A DNA stretch of 64,000 nt from an uncultured Roseicyclus sp. (GTDB taxonomy: Bacteria > Pseudomonadota > Alphaproteobacteria > Rhodobacterales > Rhodobacteraceae): the NCBI GenBank assembly GCA_937139335.1, contig CAKZPN010000046.1, positions 62,001 to 126,000 of the forward strand, read 5' to 3'. The notes beneath the pieces were generated by a model. It saw only the letters and a list, made by a program, of their open reading frames with translations. It searched no databases and was not told the origin of the DNA. The position numbers and the translations under genes are program-made. Positions within the stretch are counted from its first letter, which is position 1, and each line of letters begins with the position of its first letter. Positions 63,806 through 64,000 of this stretch are shown here, piece after piece.

Positions 63806-64000
63806 TCAGTGCAACTGGCGCTGCACGGTCTCGGTAAGATCGGTCAGCGAGAACGGCTTCGCGAGGAACACCGCGTTCGGGATCCCGATCGAGCCGTTCT
63901 CCAGCTGTTCCTCGGCATAGCCCGAGACGAAGACGACCTTGACGCCGGGGCGGTGTTCCAGCGCCTGGCGCACCCAGGACGGGCCGTCCATGCCGGGCAT
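63806..64000 (-). CDS. CckA-like hybrid histidine kinase, C-terminal receiver (partial)
   Basis: The last 65 codons of a gene that runs off the window on the right. The protein reads MPGMDGPSWVRQALEHRPGV, then VVFVSGYAEEQLEN, AVFLAKPFSLTDLTETVQRQL. This is the second half of a receiver domain: MPGMDG contains residues around the phospho-acceptor, FVSGYA the Ser/Thr position and KPF the invariant Lys. The GYA and KPFSLTDLTETV segments are typical of the C-terminal receiver of CckA, which controls CtrA phosphorylation. CckA identity is inferred from this stretch and position near recA. Confidence 0.8.
   Translation of the reverse strand: MPGMDGPSWVRQALEHRPGVKVVFVSGYAEEQLENGSIGIPNAVFLAKPFSLTDLTETVQRQLH

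Overview
The window is a 64 kb piece of a GC-rich alphaproteobacterial chromosome, most likely from the Rhodobacteraceae (Roseobacter/Rhodobacter relatives). The evidence is the gene content. There is an iscR-nifS-sufB...sufC-sufD...sufS iron-sulfur operon whose IscR has a single cysteine. The end of a CckA-like hybrid kinase lies beside recA. A gene-transfer-agent type holin/endolysin pair is present. The recA box has the alphaproteobacterial GTTC-N7-GTTC form, and there are fused indolepyruvate oxidoreductase and TctABC systems. I saw no rRNA, tRNA, CRISPR array, insertion sequence or integrated phage, and no gene-free stretch longer than 300 bases.

Layout, left to right. 1-3462: CoA-linked metabolism on the plus strand (end of a CaiB/BaiF CoA-transferase, a crotonase lacking both catalytic glutamates, a PaaI-type thioesterase, a class V aminotransferase). 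3466-9355: a tripartite tricarboxylate transporter (tctC-tctB-tctA) headed by a GntR/FCD regulator, divergent from an atypical SDR and an AbrB-type membrane protein. 9415-12343: a YdhR-like protein, an M20 peptidase, and the holin/endolysin pair on the opposite strand. 12471-16980: fused indolepyruvate:ferredoxin oxidoreductase divergent from a LysR regulator, with an operator-like palindrome exactly filling the iorAB promoter spacer. 17082-17196: a strong candidate small RNA with a heat-shock-type promoter and its own terminator. 17224-22706: GNAT, purL, bolA, grxD, and on the other strand der and yaiI.

22729-32839: purine catabolism (puuD urate oxidase divergent from alc allantoicase), an aldolase plus an unknown 345-residue protein downstream of puuD, and a complete branched-chain-amino-acid-type ABC importer (binding protein, two ATPases, a small secreted protein, two permeases). 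32946-37714: a DUF3179 protein, a PaaG-like isomerase, and ccmF-ccmH for cytochrome c maturation. 37808-43710: a SsuD-like flavin monooxygenase translationally coupled to an aldo/keto reductase, divergent from a GntR/UTRA regulator and an amino-sugar set (Gfo/Idh/MocA dehydrogenase, BadF-type kinase, nagA). 43707-47472: a VIT-family transporter, an FAD-linked 2-hydroxyacid dehydrogenase and a membrane-fused spermidine-synthase-like protein.

47567-56356: the suf operon, read on the minus strand from iscR, carrying two cysteine desulfurases and four inserted non-Fe-S genes (methyltransferase fragment, pyruvyl transferase, two membrane proteins). 56525-64000: hydrolase, a small protein, icd, DUF1330, alaS, recA, a sulfotransferase-like gene and the C-terminal receiver of a CckA-like kinase cut by the window edge. 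Most of the window is ordinary core and catabolic metabolism. The items I would look at first are the small RNA at 17118-17196, the monooxygenase/reductase plus amino-sugar gene set at 37808-43710, the promoter-spacer operator of iorAB, the degenerate SDR and crotonase active sites, and the non-canonical genes inside the suf operon.
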